From Defluviitaleaceae bacterium (lineage in GTDB: Bacteria; Bacillota; Clostridia; Lachnospirales; WQUN01), in the NCBI GenBank assembly GCA_009782245.1, contig WRKK01000225.1, forward strand, positions 1 to 7,041: a DNA stretch of 7,041 nt, in the 5' to 3' direction. The notes beneath the pieces were generated by a model. That model was not told the DNA's origin, made no database searches, and saw only the letters and a list, made by a program, of their open reading frames with translations. The position numbers were made by a program, and so were the translations under genes. Each line of letters opens with the position of its first letter. Position 1 is the stretch's first letter. Shown in pieces: positions 5,511-7,041 of this stretch.

Positions 5511-5519
5511 TGCTATACT
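5511..5519 (+). promoter_or_regulatory. Extended -10 promoter of the cotH-like gene
   Basis: TGCTATACT is an extended -10 element close to consensus. No strong -35 box is spaced correctly: TTGTAT at 5488-5493 is 20 bases away. The 10-mer TTGTGCTATA (5508-5517) is identical to 1002-1011 in the operon promoter. The leader is about 45 bases. Confidence 0.55.
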
Positions 5520-5570
5520 ATAAAAAACGAAATTTTCGCAAAAATTTTAAGGCTTTAAGGAGGAAAAACC

Positions 5571-6950
5571 ATGAAAAAATTGCAATTTTTGGTAGTTTTG
5601 GCGGGATTGTTGTTGCTGGCGGCTTGTGGGCAAACAGCGGCAGACGAACCGCCAACAAGCATTGCTGATATTGCTGGCAATGTGCTGGCTACCACAACAC
5701 CCGCCCCGCCCGTAGAGGTTGACGTTTTTGAACATTCGTTCCCTGTGGTTCGCATTGAAACTGGCGGGTTAGGCGGACAAATTGAACGCAACACGTGGAC
5801 AGATGCCGAAATTACCGTAACTAGCGATGTAGCAGGTTACAATTTTGAAGATGCCGCAGGTCGCATAAGAGGGCGCGGAAATAGTACATGGTGGCTTTTT
5901 TTGGATTCCAAGCTGCCGTACCGCATACGGTTTGACGTTGCCCAGCCAATGTTAGGCTCGGAGCACGCCGCCCGTGATTGGAATTTTATAGCAAGCCAAT
6001 CGGACAAATCGCTTATGCGGCATTACAGCGCCTATCATTTTAGCAGATTGATGGGTACAATGTATTATTCGCCGTTTGCGCGGTTTGTGCATTTGTACTT
6101 AGACGACAATTATATGGGCGTTTATATGCTAACCGACCAAATTGAGCAGGGTCCAGGGCGCGTGGAACTAGACCATAGCGAAAACCCCGCCGAAACGGGC
6201 TTTTTAATCGAACTAAATATGCGAGTAGCCGAAGACGAAGATGCTGTTGAAAACGAAGATTTTATTGAAGTAAACGGGCTGCTCCACGAGTTCCGTTTTC
6301 CAAGCGGAAATTTAATGACACCCGCCCACATTGACTACATAACCGACTTTTTAACGCACATCGACACAATGATAATGACGGAAGACGAAAATATTTTTAA
6401 TTACATTGATTTAGCCTCGTTTGTGGATTTTTACATTATCCGAGAACTGTACAAATGCCAAGATGTCGGGCGTTTTAGCGTATTTATGCAGCTGCGCGGC
6501 GTTGGCGATGACCGCCGCCTGGAAATGGGTCCAGTTTGGGATTTTGACCTTTCGGCTGGCAACGCTTACTACCAAGGGCAACCTGGTCATTCGTTGGACG
6601 GAATAACCCACCCATACGGCTACAGACCCGAGGGCGTGTGGACAGCGGAAGAAAACCGCTGGTATCGCTATCTGATGCGTCAGCCAATTTTCTTCGATGC
6701 CGTTTTGGAACGCTGGGCAGAAGTACGTGAAAACCAGTTTCCTGCACTAATCGACCACATTAACCATACCGCACAAACGTATCAGCAAGATTTTGAACGC
6801 AATTTTATGGTATGGCCAATTTTAGGGCAATATGTATGGCCAAACCCGCCCGAAGTTGTGCAAATAGCGACTTTTATGGGGCAGGTTGATTATCTGACGA
6901 ACTTTCTGACAACACGTGCCACTTGGCTGGAGGAGAATTTTTGGCGGTAA
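5571..6950 (+). CDS. CotH-family kinase-like lipoprotein
   Basis: A 459-residue lipoprotein. The signal peptide ends in the lipobox L-A-A-C (Cys19), so the mature protein should be anchored to the outer face of the membrane. A Pro/Thr-rich linker (about 24-50) follows. The rest matches the CotH kinase family in order: IRGRGNSTW (99-107), KLPYRIRF (114-121), DWNFIASQSDKSLMR (136-150), LDDNYMGVYMLTDQI (177-191), GRVEL (196-200), GFLIELN (210-216) and GPVWDFDLSAGN (320-331). The D-F-D is the likely metal-binding site, as in kinase-like folds. CotH of Bacillus spores phosphorylates coat proteins; membrane-anchored relatives are less well understood. No CotB- or CotG-like Ser-rich partner is nearby. 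AAGGAGG (5557-5563) lies seven bases before the ATG. The gene has its own promoter, separate from the glycan operon. Activity and substrate are inferred from family only. Confidence 0.9.
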   Translation: MKKLQFLVVLAGLLLLAACGQTAADEPPTSIADIAGNVLATTTPAPPVEVDVFEHSFPVVRIETGGLGGQIERNTWTDAEITVTSDVAGYNFEDAAGRIRGRGNSTWWLFLDSKLPYRIRFDVAQPMLGSEHAARDWNFIASQSDKSLMRHYSAYHFSRLMGTMYYSPFARFVHLYLDDNYMGVYMLTDQIEQGPGRVELDHSENPAETGFLIELNMRVAEDEDAVENEDFIEVNGLLHEFRFPSGNLMTPAHIDYITDFLTHIDTMIMTEDENIFNYIDLASFVDFYIIRELYKCQDVGRFSVFMQLRGVGDDRRLEMGPVWDFDLSAGNAYYQGQPGHSLDGITHPYGYRPEGVWTAEENRWYRYLMRQPIFFDAVLERWAEVRENQFPALIDHINHTAQTYQQDFERNFMVWPILGQYVWPNPPEVVQIATFMGQVDYLTNFLTTRATWLEENFWR

Positions 6951-6965
6951 TTAAAGAAAGGCAAA

Positions 6966-7041
6966 ACCGTGGGGCTCTGCCCCCCGCCTGCCGGCGGGCA
7001 GGCACACCCCGCAAGGAGCGCGCCCCTTGACCCGCTAAATT
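6966..7041 (+). repeat. Multi-hairpin repeat after cotH, cut by the window end (copy B)
   Basis: It begins with the same AAACCGTGGG as copy A and ends with the same 34 bases (7006-7039 equal 5291-5324). The middle differs: GGGGC-TCT-GCCCC (6971-6983) is followed by GCCTGCC-GGCG-GGCAGGC (6986-7003), where copy A has a CAAGGGGC hairpin. It starts 15 bases after the cotH stop and could act as a terminator or RNA-end stabiliser (inference). Confidence 0.75.

Larger units (their letters stand above)
5237..5570. other. Intergenic region between tagD and cotH: hairpin repeats, then promoter
   Basis: This 334-base gap holds a multi-hairpin repeat (5242-5333), a T/G-rich linker (about 5334-5400), a second GC-rich hairpin region (about 5408-5460), and the A/T-rich promoter and leader of cotH. 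Small open frames here simply follow the repeats and have no good start. I see no RNA gene. Confidence 0.75.

Noticed and set aside
1..7041. tRNA, rRNA or known small RNA genes
   Set aside because: I saw no cloverleaf-like fold with the conserved tRNA positions and no rRNA-like sequence on either strand.

Overview
The window looks like chromosomal DNA from a low-GC Gram-positive bacterium, most likely an uncultured member of the Bacillota (Clostridia-like). The grounds are strong AGGAGG-type ribosome binding sites, two TTG starts, A-rich genes, a TagD-type cytidylyltransferase, a CotH lipoprotein and a small thiol-disulfide protein of a kind I associate with clostridia. The genus cannot be told from the sequence. 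GC-rich palindromic repeats sit between the A/T-rich genes.

Layout. Bases 1-421 are a non-coding repeat island. It has a perfect 41-bp inverted repeat (15-55 against 317-357), 23-bp and 15-bp tandem repeats, and several copies of the 9-mer CGGTCGCCC. A DsbA/FrnE-like thioredoxin-fold gene (431-907, minus) ends ten bases from this island. Its promoter lies back-to-back with the promoter of a five-gene plus-strand operon: two family-2 glycosyltransferases (1064-2113 and 2106-3215), an ABC-2 polysaccharide-export permease (3242-4054), its ATPase (4066-4809) and a glycerol-3-phosphate cytidylyltransferase, tagD (4835-5236). A multi-hairpin repeat follows tagD, then a GC-rich hairpin and a separate promoter for a CotH-family lipoprotein kinase (5571-6950). 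A second copy of the multi-hairpin repeat follows cotH and runs off the window end.

How the genes may work together (inference): the two glycosyltransferases build part of a glycan on the inner face of the membrane, the Wzm/Wzt-like (TagG/TagH-like) pair exports it, and TagD supplies CDP-glycerol so that the glycan can carry glycerol phosphate, as in teichoic acids. No CDP-glycerol glycerophosphotransferase, initiating transferase or ligase is present here. The CotH lipoprotein is transcribed separately and would act outside the membrane, possibly phosphorylating surface proteins.

The most unusual aspect is the non-coding and junction DNA: modular hairpin repeats after genes, one hairpin module with a compensatory base-pair change between copies, and short tandem repeats at several gene junctions and inside both glycosyltransferases. 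I did not find clear evidence of a wholly new system.
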